Counted from the first letter of the stretch, positions 39,577 to 50,918 are shown. The stretch is DNA of 64,000 nt from Lomentospora prolificans (GCA_029532625.1 JARFXM010000008.1:2666001-2730000), one strand, 5' to 3'. Made by a program: numbers and translations. The notes: generated by a model not told the origin, from the sequence alone.

Positions 39577-42500
39577 ATGGCAAATGAAACCATATCTAGC
39601 ACCAGTATCACAGCTGCTAGCAAGGAACAGCTTGCTAAAAAGATCAAGGAACTTATAGAGCAACTTTAACAAGCCTAATAGTAGAATGCTCAACTCCAGG
39701 AATAACACTAACCTATTATATATGAAGATATGTCATCTCTCTTCTAAACTATTATCTAATCTACTACTAATACTATTATAGAAGTAAGGAAGCCCAAGGT
39801 CTACTTCCCAGGACCTAAGAAGTTCAATAGAAGCTATATTAAACTATAGTCCTTCCTCATATATATAAGGGTATATTATGACTACTATGGAATCACTAAT
39901 ACCACTACTAAAGTTACTAGCATAGTGGGGTTCCTGGTCGGAGACACTGTAGCATAGTTTGAACCAACCTTGTAGGACTACTATACTAGTGAACCTATAC
40001 AATAAGACAGCATGACTAAAAGGATGTTCAAAAACTATGACAACTTCGAAGAAGCTATCAAAGGGGCTTTTAGAGATCCAGACGAAGACCAGACTATGAA
40101 ATAAAAGCTTAGGGAAACCCAATAAAAGACCTTAGCCTTAGAATATATGTCTAAGTTCCAACAAATCACTACACACCTTGAATAGGATGATGAATCCATA
40201 ATCAAATACTTCTACTATAGGTTAAAGGACAAAGTAAAAGATAAAATTAATAAGATCCTAGATACTCCTATAGAACTTGGAAAGTATATAGACCTTGCTA
40301 TTAGGATTAATAACTGACTATATTAATAGTAACTAGAGAAACACTAGAAGACACTATATAGTAGAGGATATAGTAAAAAATAGGAAGCTAACACCAGAAA
40401 ACAACAAAATAGTAATACCTTATAGGGAACCTACCCAAGGCCTATAGAACTTGATTCCACCATACGAAAAGACGACTATAGAATCAAGAAACAAATAGAG
40501 GACTATCTTAGTAAATACTATACCTATAGCTACATAGGATATTTCATAAGAGAATACTGAAATAGAGGAAACTAGGGAGCAGGAAGAAAAAAATAAAGAG
40601 ACTAAAAGAATAAGAGCTAGAGACCTATACCTTAAGGAAAAACCTAGAGTAATAATAAGTAAAGCAGGGCTAGTAACAAACCTACTACCTAGACTTGGAC
40701 CTTAGCCAATAGTACTATCCTAGACCACCAAGTTATACACTAGACTGTGTACTATGATGATAACTATCAAATACACTATAATAGGAAGGATAGAGCTAGA
40801 TACTACCTACAAAAACCGTAAACCCTTATAACTATAGAAAGAGAAAAGGCTAGACTAAGTAACCTTAAAGCTAATAATATTGAAAAAGAGATACTTATAG
40901 TACTTAAAAAGTACCTAGGAGTAGAAGTAAAAGAACTAAACATCACTATATTCCACTAGAAGCATCACAATCACAAGCAAGGCAAGAAACCACCTGTAGA
41001 ATACACTTAATATATAGAGTGGATCTGAATTACCTTGTAATAACGATGAAAAGGGAAAGAAGTTAGGAACTAAGGACTTCCCCCTTATCAAGAAGTAATA
41101 CCTATCACCAAAGAAGAAGGAACTACCCAGAAAATCAATAAGTATATTAAAGATACTGAAAAACTAGTAAGGAAGGTCCATGACCTTGAAGAAGTAATCA
41201 ATAAATTGGATAACACTCTCTGTGACTAACTCAACGAAGATTAAAAGAATGATCTACTAAAACAGTTCAAACTAATAATTGAAAAACTCAGTTAAATCAA
41301 AACATAATAAGTAGAAATAGCTAGAAGACTAGAATATGTAGAAATAAGAACCAAAAATATAGAAGAACTTATATAAACTATAAACCACAGAACTAACAAA
41401 ACTATTACTGGCATCCTAGAATAGATGACTGAATGCGATGAACTCATTATAGAAATACAGGGACAAGTCAAGGGACTTGAAACCAAGCTTGACAACGTAG
41501 ATATAGTGGCCATACAGGTATACACCAAAGCTATAGAAAAAGAAATAGATATAGTAAAGCAAGAAGTCTAGGTAATAAGGGAAGCAAGACTACAAGTAGT
41601 ACAATGAAACTCTGAACACAATAGGCAAGCCATGAAGATATGCAAACAATAGTACAAAAAACCATAAGGATGACAAAGCCTAGAGAATACTTCCAAAAAG
41701 GCATAAGAAAGCTACAAGCAAGCTATTACACTAGAAAACCAAAGTCTGAACATCATAAGCTCCAATAAAACCAAACATTTAAAAGTACTAATTATGATTT
41801 AAGGATGAATATATAAAGCCTTAATAGATAGTAGAGCACAAGGTAACTTCATTTCACTAGATATAGTAAATAAACTACAACTCCTATAGAATTACAAGGA
41901 ACAACCATACCTATTAAGTAACTATGAAGGAGAACTTATCATATATAGAAAAGGTATAGTAAACATGGAGACTGTACACCTCAATATCATAATCTAAAAC
42001 CAACCTAATAAAATATCCTTTAATATTATAGAGTCAAACTATCCTATTATGATTAACATACTATAGTTAAGAACCCAAAATCTGAGAATAGACTAGATTA
42101 CTAATTAGCTTACTTAGACTAGGATCCAAGGAGAATCCATTAATAGTTTAGTCCCTGAACAGTATTAACTAAAGTAGTATACACTAAATAAACTAAGAGC
42201 CTTTAGGATAATAGTATATATCAAAGTGCTCACTACTAAAGATTCAAATCACCTACTAAAAGGAAAGAAATACAAACAAAACTAGATAACATATTATATA
42301 ATGAGCATGACTACTACACTAATAAAAGAAGAAATAATACAGAACTTGCTACCATAATACCACAAGTATAGCAAAATATTCATAGAAGAATTAGCAACTA
42401 GACTCCCAGAATATAGCAAATAGGACCATAAGATTCATCTCAAACCAGGAACACAACCCAAGTTCATACCAATATATAACCTAAATAAAAACCAGTTGAA

Positions 42501-45200
42501 AGAACTTTAGGAGTATATACAAGAAAATATTAGAAAAGGGTTTATTAAACCCTTAATATTACTAGTAGGATACCCTATCCTCTTTATACTAAAAAAGGAT
42601 GGAAGACTATGCATGTACATAGACTACCACCAACTTAATAAGATTACTATCAAGAACTGATACCTACTACTATTGATCTTAGAGTTAAGGGATAGACTAT
42701 AAAAAGTAAAATAGTTTACTACCCTAGATCTCAAAGGGGTATATAACCTTATTAGGATCAAGGAAGGAGACAAGTAGAAGACAGCCTTCCATACTTAATA
42801 CAGACACTTTGAATATTATGTCATACTATTTGGACTTACTAATATACTAGTAACCTTCTAAACTATAATCAACTATATACTATAAGAGCACCTAGATCAG
42901 TTTATAGTAGCCTATTTAGATAATATCCTCATCTTCTTAGAGACCTTGGAGGAACATGAGGAATATGTTAAAAAGGTACTATAAAAACTCCACGATACCA
43001 ACTTATTAGTAGAACTAAAGAAAAGTCACTTCCACGTACAAGAAGTAGACTTCCTCAGATACACTATCTAACCAGGAGAAATCAGAATATAGGAATTAAA
43101 AGTCAAGGCTACACTTGACTGGCTAGTACCTTAGACAGTTACTAAAGTATAGGGATTCCTAGGATTTATTAATTTCTACAGGAGGTTCCTAAAGGACTAT
43201 AGCAAGAGAGTTAGGCCTCTCATAGAACTTACAAAGAACAAGAATACCTTTATATAGGGGCTAGAATAGTAATAAGCATTCTAAGAAGCAAAATAGAGTA
43301 TTTATGAGAGACTAGTATTATATAAAGCAGACCTTAGTAAACCTTTCAAAGTTGAGATAGATATATTAAACTATACCCTAGGAGCACAACTTAGATAAAG
43401 AGATAAATAAGGAAGGATACACCTAATCACTTTTATATCGAAAAAGTTAAGTAGACCTGCACTATAATACAGGATCCTAGATAAAGAACTTATGGCAATT
43501 ATTAAAGCCTTTAAGGAATAGAAACATTACCTTATAGGGGCAAAACACCCTATTATTATCTATTCCGATTATAAGAACCTCACTAGCTTCACAACCACTA
43601 AGGAATTGAATAAGTGACAAGTCTAATAGGCTGAATTCCTCTCTGAATACAACTTCAAAATTGTATATGTCAAAGGAAAAGAAAACGGATGAGCTGACAC
43701 ACTTAGCCAACGACCAGACCACTTCTAGAAGATACCTAAGGAAGCAAGTACGATATTCTATTATAATAAATAAGGAAGCCTATAGCAACTAGTAGCAAGC
43801 TACTAAGTCAATACTACTACTAAGGTAATGGAAGAAATTGAAAATTACTATAGGGATCTAAAATAAGAATAATATAAGAAGAACACACTGGTACCCCTAG
43901 AACTAGCCAAGGAACTAATACAAGTAATACACAAGTCACTACTTAGTAGGTACCTAGGGATCATAAAAACAATTAAAAGAATACCAAGAGGATACCTCAT
44001 CCTATAGCTGAAAACAGTGGTTAAGGAAGTACTTGCTGAATGCGCTTTATATGTAAAGAATAAAAACTCGCGATATAAGCCACAAGGGCTATTATAGCTA
44101 ATACCAGTACTAGAAGTACTATAGCAAAAGATTATTATTAACTTTATTATCAAATTACCAAAGTTAGAAGATCTAACTATAGGAGTTAAATATGATAGTA
44201 TTATGGTAGTCATAGATCAACTCATGAAATATGCTTACTTTATACCCTATAATAAAGCCATGAAAGTACCCTGATTCATAGAACTATTCCTATAAATAGT
44301 GGCTGCAAACTATAACCTACTAGAAGAGATTAATACTAACAGAGGAAGTGTCTTTGCTTCCCACTTCTAGCAAAGTCTTTCAGATAGGTTAGGAATTAAC
44401 TATAAGTTATCTATAGCCTACTATCCTGAAACCTAAGGATAGGTAGAATAGGTAAATCAAATACTAGAAACCTACTTATAATACTATATCAACTGGGAAT
44501 AAAACAACTAGGTAGTACTACTACCCCTAGCCTAGTATACCTATAACACTAATATATTAGAAAGTACAGGAATATCACTATTCTATATAAACTATGGAAT
44601 ATAACCTAAGACAGGATTCAAGCCTGTAGGAATGAAAACATAGGCTGAATAAGTAATCATCTAATTAGATAAAATAAAGGAACTCTATAAGTAACTAATA
44701 GAAGAACTAGAGTTCATAAAATAAAGGATGAAGTACTATATAGATAGGAAAAGGATTAAGGGATTAACCTTTAAGGAGGGAAGTAAGGTTTAGTTACTAT
44801 AAAAGAAACTAGGAACTAGGGACCCCTAGATTAAAACCATATAACTAAGTAATAAGCTGGATTATAAGAAACTAGGACTATTCCTAGTTAAATAAAAAGT
44901 TTTAGAAGTTAACTATAAACTAGAACTACCAGAAGGAATAAAGAGATACCTAATTTTCTATATAGTACTACTTGAATTAGTATATGATAATATACCTATA
45001 GAAGAATCTATAATAGTTAAACCTAAAGAAGATATTTAGGATACTAAGAAAATTCTTAACTTGATGAATGATAATAGGAAGGTTAAATACTTAGTTAAAT
45101 AGAAAAATTTTAAATATACTAAAAATACTTAGGAGCTTATTAAATATTTAATAGGGAGCTAGTAACTTCTTACTATATTCTACTAGAGGAACCTAGATTA
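39577..45200 (+). pseudogene. element D gag-pol, standard copy
   Basis: ATG 39577 (MANETISSTS) opens gag. A zinc knuckle near 40520-40570 keeps CX2CX4HX4C spacing with Tyr at every metal position. Protease ALIDSRAQGNF about 41815-41850; RT about 42380-43080 with YLDNILIFL at about 42910; RNase H 43300-43720; integrase 43900-44700; chromodomain about 45010-45150 (RKVKYLVKQKNFKYTKNT). Stops interrupt all domains, so the copy is non-autonomous today. Confidence 0.88.
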
Positions 45201-45892
45201 ACTAAAGGACCTAAGTCTATAAAACTATCCCCTAAACCTAAGGAGGACTAATCAGTAGGATTAGAAACCCTAAAAGATTGGAGGTCCTCTACCATACGAG
45301 ACTCCTAGATAGAGAGGTAGGCACTGTCCTCCTTGTCCAGGCCCTGGATCCCTCTCTTAAATGTTTCTGAACTCTTTGCCTTAATGCTCTTCTTTAACTG
45401 ATAGATATATGCTAGGCGGTTTACTACTGTGGATAGTTATATCTAGAGGATGAATAATACCTCCTCTGCCTCCACCTCCTCCTTTTCTAGTTTTCTCTAC
45501 TCTTGTAGAAGATAGGTGACTAGGGGGGTAGTTAGTAACTAAAACAAGGATCTAAGAAGGATAGGAGGCTTATGAGCAGAAGCCATAAAAACCCTATCGC
45601 ATAACCTACCCTACTATATACACTCTGTACACTAGGAGGACCCTTTACTTATTATATATACCCTATTATTTTTAAAATAATATATATATAGCATCTTGGT
45701 CTTAGCACCTAGTGACTTAATTATATTAGCTAAGGTTAAATAGTTATAGGAAGCTTTAGAATAGGATCTATAAGCATAGTCAGGTATAGTAGTAATCATA
45801 ACAGGAATACTTTAACAGAATAGGGAGGAACTTATAAAAATAAGGAACTAATAGGTAGAAGGTCTACTTATAGGTCTTTAGGGATAAAGACT

Positions 45893-45906
45893 AAAAGAGG
45901 GGAGGT
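45893..45906 (+). other. polypurine tract of element D
   Basis: AAAAGAGGGGAGGT five bases before LTR 4. Confidence 0.75.
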
Positions 45907-45910
45907 ATTA

Positions 45911-46304
45911 TATCATAGCCACACTTAGCTAAGAGAGGAGGCTAGGTAGTTAAGACTGGTAGAAAAGGATAAACTATGGAAGTGCACCAGGATCATGGGA
46001 AACAATGGATCACCCATGCTCATAGTGATCCGCAAGTGACCCGGATCGTACGGGGTCACGGTGAGCTGGAGTGATCTGGGAGAGCGCAGAAGGGAAACAT
46101 CTATATAAACTATAGGTTCTACCATATATCTAGTTTGTCTTTCAACTCTCTCTAGTAGTTAATTCAAGTTACTCTATAAACTATACTTGAATATATATTA
46201 CAGACCTTTATTATTACTATCTAACTGCCTTACTTATCTACTAATAGGCCCAACTATTCTAACCTTAAAGTGACTAACCCTATCAGAAGTGTTGGAATGT
46301 CACA
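45911..46304 (+). repeat. element D LTR 4
   Basis: 394 bp, starts TATCATAGCC (from TGTCACGGCC), ends GGAATGTCACA then the target duplication CTAGT. Confidence 0.94.
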
Positions 46305-46309
46305 CTAGT

Positions 46310-46620
46310 GCAAGTAGTGGCGCTGAATGGATTAATAGATAGGTATAATTCAGCGACTCTGAATGAACTAGTGTACTAGTATAGTCTAGTAGGGCTGAAC
46401 CCCTAAGAGCAGTGACTACACCCCTGAGAGTGATGACTACACCCCTGAGAGCAGTAACTGTATCCCTGCTAGCAGCAACTGCCCATATAGGGGCGGAACT
46501 CTATTATAAGAGGGATGGGTAGCTCTTATAAGACCCTTGACTTAGATCTTCCCTCTTTATTGTTTGAGGTTCAATATACCATGGATCATTACCTGAGCCT
46601 TCTCTGATGAGACTGTAATA
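46310..46620 (+). repeat. 3' LTR of element C, right piece
   Basis: Continues the LTR broken at 31930 and aligns with 25225-25535. Ends GACTGTAATA followed by AAGAG. Confidence 0.9.
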
Positions 46621-46625
46621 AAGAG

Positions 46626-48390
46626 TAAGATATTCCTTAGGATAACTTAGATAACTAAGAAATAAAATATTTTATCTAATTAATTCCTACCTCTATACTC
46701 CCTATAGAACCTACTATTATCCTACTAGAACTACCTTAGATAGTATAAAGTAAGCCTATAGAAGAGCCCCTAGTAATAAGCCCTATAGATATCTTCTTGA
46801 TAGAACTAGAACTATAATAGCTCTAGAATAATACCTTACTAGAAGATACTACCTATTAGAGAGTATTTACTATAGTCTCTTAGGGGGACTATAGTTTTCC
46901 CCTAATACTAAATCTTAAGCTATAGATATTAGAATACTATATTAATATAAATAACTAACTTACCTTTAGAGATTAATTATAAATACTTAGTAAGGGTATA
47001 AGCTACCCCCTATAAGGCTATATAGTCTAAGCTATTTATAATATAAGTACTACTAGCTACCTAGGCTATAAAGGAACTATTATTATAATAATCTACTAGT
47101 TTTATTAGCCTAGGTTAATATAGGATATTTACTAGTTTATAAGGAACTATAATATCTATAGAAGAGGAACTATCTAGAGATAGACTAAATATAGCCTTCT
47201 TAAACTACTCCCTATACTAAAGAGGACTTAGAGTAAGCTTACTATAGACTTTATAACTAACCTTCCCCCTACTAGTCTAGATAGAGTAACCTTCCTATAG
47301 GTTATTATTAACTACCTTTTAAAGAATATAATACTAGAACTAATAATAACTATAGCTATAGAAGCCTATACTAAGTGCTTCCTTACTATCTATTACTAGT
47401 ATTATAGAATTCCTAATTTAATTATAAGTAATAGAGGTAGTAACTAGATAAGCTGTTTCTAGAGAAGGTTCTATAAATAGCTAGGGATTAAATACTAACT
47501 AAGCTTAGCCTATTACCTATAAACTAATAGTAGCCCTGAATAAATAAACTAGGAAGTATAATACTATTTATAGGTATTTATCTATTACTTCTAGTTAGAT
47601 TAGGGTAAGTATATTCTACTTATATAGTTAGCTCTAAATAATAGAGTAAATACTACTATTAGGATAAGCTTATTCTTCCTAGAATATAGCTATAATATAG
47701 ATCTACTTAGTATTATAGAGAGTACTCTCTCTACTCTTTATAATATAAAGGAGAAATAAGCTAATAAGTTCTATACCTACCTCTATAAAGCTACTAGGTT
47801 TACTTAGGTAGTAATAGCTATTACCTAACTTTAATAGGAAGAAGTAGTAAATATATAGTACTACTTAGCTAAGAGGTTTAAGGTTAGTAATAAGGTCTAG
47901 CTCTAGGTAAAGAACTATAGCTTACTATATCTATTAAAGAAGTTAGATTAGCTTTATTATAAATATATAGTAATAGTAGTACTAAGTACTAGTATTATAG
48001 AACTAGATATCCCTAGTAATATTTATAAGTGCTTTAATATAGACTTCTTATAGTAAGTATATAGTAATCTACTACTAGGCTAGTAAATTAATAATATATA
48101 ACCTCTACTACTCTATAAAGGTAGAGAAGATGAATACTAAGTGGTATAAATCTTTTATACTAGGTGGAAGAAGTGAGGAAGAGGCTATTTCTATAAAGCC
48201 CTAGTATATTAGGAAGGCTATATAGCTCCTACTTAGGAGCTAGTAGAATATATATAGGATATAGTAGTATTAGATATCTATAAAGTATACTATAGATTTA
48301 TTACTAAAGTAGATAGGCCTATAGAGGAATATAATAACCTCTAGAGACTATATAGAGCTATAATAAGCTCCTAGTAAGGGCCCTCTAATA
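46626..48390 (+). pseudogene. element A integrase and chromodomain remnant
   Basis: Continues element A after C. The integrase core is readable around 47415-47690 (ISNRGSN for the second catalytic Asp, then SPE-stop-INQEVQ for the Glu block, and LALNNRVNTTIRISLFFLEY). A chromodomain-like end lies at about 48130-48260 (GRGYFYKALVYQEGYIAPTQEL). RIP stops throughout. Confidence 0.85.
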
Positions 48391-48405
48391 GGAGGAGGGG
48401 GGTAC
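48391..48405 (+). other. polypurine tract of element A
   Basis: GGAGGAGGGGGGTAC directly before the 3' LTR. Confidence 0.75.
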
Positions 48406-48846
48406 TATAATAGGTTAAACCCTAGAATATAAGTACTAGTAATACTAGCACCCCTTATACCCTCTAAAAGGGGATAGTAACCCCTTAATAAGTTTATTAT
48501 AATTAGAGCTCTATATACCCCTCCTATTAGGAGGTCTACTAGTAATCCCCCTATAGACCTATAGTAATAGGACTACTTATATACCCCTTTATTAGGAAGC
48601 CTATAAGTAATCTCCTAGTAGACTAGCTATAGTAGGATAGTATATATACCCCCTACCTAGAGGTCTATAACCCTACTATAGACTAACCTCTATAAGTATG
48701 TGCACCCCTATAGGTAGCCCCTATATAACTGCTACTGTAGTAGAAGATCCCTTTTTCCTATTCCTTCCTTCCACTTTTTAATTATTTTATAATAGATATA
48801 TCTAGGCCCTGTGTTGCAGACTATACTTTGCAGCTAGCCTGTAACA
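48406..48846 (+). repeat. 3' LTR of element A
   Basis: 441 bp, collinear with 11818-12258; its last 40 bases escaped RIP and show the native end GCAGCTAGCCTGTAACA. Confidence 0.94.
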
Positions 48847-48979
48847 GGGTATCACTATACTACCCTACTAAATAGATTAGTATAAAGTCTATTAAAGCCT
48901 TAATAGATATCTAGAAGATAAATTAGATAGGGTAGTCTTACTTTTCTAGTTAACCTTTTCCCCTATAGTAATTAATACC

Positions 48980-50110
48980 TAGATTAATTCTAGATTAGTT
49001 CTAGACCTAGCTTATTATTATTATTAACTTACTATAGAACTACTACTATACTATATTTAGTATAAGGATATAATAAGGTTTTATAATATTATAAGGTTCC
49101 TAACTATTAATAATTATTATTATTTTATTATAGTATACCTTATATTTAAAAGGGATAATCTTTTAGTAATAATTATAGATTAATTCTAGACTAGTTTATA
49201 TATAATAAAGAACCTTCTATAGTAGGTTATATATAATTAGGCTATTAAAGTAGTTTATTACTTATAGTTAATACTCTTTACTAAATTAATAGTAATATTT
49301 ACCCTTTTAGTAAAGAGCTTACTATACTTATACCTAACTAACTCTAAATTAGTTATAGATAGCTTCTAAATTAATTATATATATCTTAGTATATTTTAAT
49401 ATTATTTATCTTAACTAAGTTTATATTATAACTACTAAAAATATATCTAAATATCTTTATTTACTTTAAAGTAATTCTAGGATTAGTTTATATACTTATA
49501 TATAATACTACTAGTATACTTAAATATAGTTTTATAATAAGGTATATTATTAAGGAATACTAATAATATAACTTTCTACCCTTATATCTATAATAAATTA
49601 TACTAGACTTATTATATATTAGTTAAGGATTAGTCTAGGACTAGTTATAGTTAAGTTTATACTAATTTCTAGGGTATATTCTTCTCTTACTTAGATAGGC
49701 CCTTTATTAAAATTATATAAAGAAAGCTATTAGTTATACTATTTAAGTATTCTAGGATTTAGACTATATAGTATATATTACTAGTAAAGACTATATAGTC
49801 TAGGATAGTCTTATAGTTCTACTATATAGGATTAGCTAAAATAAGGTATAGAGTATTTCTAACTAGTACCTATAGCTAGATTAGTTTAGGACTAATTATA
49901 GACTATTATCTAGTTAAATATATAATATTATTATTAGCTTATAGTATAATATCCTAATTATTAATAGTAGGGTCTTGATTACCTAGAAAGAGTCTCTTAT
50001 AAGGCTTAAAGAGCCTCTAGAATTCTAGGAGTATAGGAAATTATTAGGCTATTATAGTAGTAATTAATTATAGACTAATCCTAGAATTATTTTAGAATAA
50101 ATAGTAGAAA
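48980..50110. repeat. dispersed short motif array in element X (right part)
   Basis: Seven further copies of the motif at about 48985, 49165, 49345, 49470, 49615, 49880 and 50065, continuing the series of the left part once element A is removed. Confidence 0.6.
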
Positions 50111-50217
50111 ATTATTATAGGAAGAGTTAGAAGAAGTGATGAATATTTAACTAGCCTTTAAGAGGGTTAGGTATAACTATTATAAAAGTTTTTAACTAAT
50201 TAGATTACTATATTATA

Positions 50218-50340
50218 ACCCTATATAGGGGGTTAGCTACCCCCCTGCCTAATATAAGCTACCCCTCTAAAGGTGGGATAAAATTGAGGGGGTTAGGTCA
50301 AGTCAAATCCACTATTGGAGGCTATCTAACCTGTATACCC
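50218..50340 (-). repeat. right TIR of element X
   Basis: Inverted match to 8339-8462, ending GGCTATCTAACCTGTATACCC immediately before the target duplication. Confidence 0.85.
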
Positions 50341-50640
50341 AAGGCGATTGCCTCCAAGGGAATCCACAACTGGGTGTTTGTGTTGCTTCAGACCTTTTAC
50401 GAACGAAAAGATGACTCAAGTATCCCCGATGCTAAGAAATGCTTTGGTGTTCTATTGGACATAGCAAGGAAGAAACTCATCGCTAGAACTCAAGATTTAC
50501 GGTTCTGAAATGCGGTTCTAGATTTGGATGACCAGAGAGCCGCGCATCTCATCATCAGGGCAAAGGATGGACCCATGGTTGTGTCAATGTTTTTTGAGAG
50601 GCTAGTCGAGCTTACCTGCCAGGCCTAGACCTTGGATTTC
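50341..50640 (+). pseudogene. right half of the host gene split by element X
   Basis: Opens with the second copy of the duplication (AAGGCGATT, 50341-50349) and continues the left frame without shift: KAIASKGIHNWVFVLLQTFY ... LIARTQDLRF, then TGA where CGA would fit, then AVLDLDDQRAAHLIIRAKDG and a TAG where CAG would fit. Same unrecognised family as the left half. An intact homologue would show the joined order FLKAIASKGIHNW. Confidence 0.7.
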
Positions 50641-50918
50641 CTAAAGCCGCTCTCGATCTCTTAGGCGAAAACTGCAACGCATACCATGTAGCGCAATCCC
50701 CACACTAAATTCGTGGGATTGCCGTCCTGAGAGTAGGCCGGACGTGGCTAGAGCAACTCGACAAGTCGACCGCCGCTGGAACGCCACGGAGTATTAACCT
50801 CGATACCCGAGTCGTTCTCATTTTTCACGTCTAGGATCTATTCGTGCTTTAGCGTTGCCCGAGGCCCGGCAACACCACTAGTACTAGGCGGTTGGGACGT
50901 TTTTTGTGCGGCTGCCAG

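Larger units (their letters stand above)
31931..46304 (+). mobile_element. element D: composite Ty3/gypsy chromovirus with autointegration-type inversion
   Basis: Flanked by CTAGT (31926-31930, 46305-46309). It has four 394-bp LTRs: 31931-32324 (+), 32386-32779 (-), 39120-39513 (+) and 45911-46304 (+). Unit 2 (39120-46304, 7,185 bp) is a standard element. Unit 1 (31931-39119, 7,189 bp) has LTR and 56-bp leader in normal orientation and then gag-pol-LTR inverted, with AGGAA before and TTCCT after the inverted block. It is the least RIP-mutated and by nesting the most recent insertion. Confidence 0.93.
25100..46620 (+). mobile_element. element C: Ty3/gypsy chromovirus, 3' LTR interrupted by D
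   Basis: Inserted in A at AAGAG (25095-25099 and 46621-46625). The 5' LTR is 25100-25535 (436 bp); the 3' LTR starts at 31806, is cut at 31930 and resumes at 46310-46620. Without element D and one CTAGT copy the element is 7,142 bp. A long purine tract (31777-31801) precedes the 3' LTR. The 5' LTR is strikingly GC-rich over 25100-25400 compared with its partner, again uneven RIP. Confidence 0.93.
11818..48846 (+). mobile_element. element A: Ty3/gypsy chromovirus, interrupted by B and C
   Basis: LTRs of 441 bp at 11818-12258 and 48406-48846 start TG(T) and end CA once RIP is allowed for, and the element sits between perfect 5-bp duplications GGGTA (11813-11817, 48847-48851). Subtracting B and C with one TSD copy each leaves about 5.92 kb, normal for a chromovirus. 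Order is gag, protease, RT, RNase H, integrase, chromodomain. Every frame is full of TAG/TAA. It is the oldest retroelement in the nest, since B and C both lie inside it. Confidence 0.92.
8339..50340. mobile_element. element X: TIR DNA transposon (Mutator-like), split by nested retrotransposons
   Basis: Its ends are inverted repeats of about 124 bp and it sits between 9-bp duplications inside a host gene. Removing element A and one GGGTA copy (11818-48851) leaves 4,968 bp: 8339-11817 plus 48852-50340. Long TIRs beginning GGG and a 9-bp duplication point to the Mutator-like (MULE) superfamily; this is inference from the ends only. No transposase can be read because the body is saturated with RIP mutations. 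The body instead shows an unusual dispersed short motif, described separately. Confidence 0.8.

Noticed and set aside
8500..50200. Centromere or other large AT-rich chromosomal domain
   Set aside because: Boundaries are exactly TIR ends inside a gene, so the AT richness is explained by RIPed transposons.
8339..50340. A giant cargo-carrying element such as a Starship
   Set aside because: The size comes from nested retroelements; X alone is about 5 kb, no tyrosine-recombinase captain or cargo genes are visible, and the long TIRs with a 9-bp TSD fit a DDE transposon.
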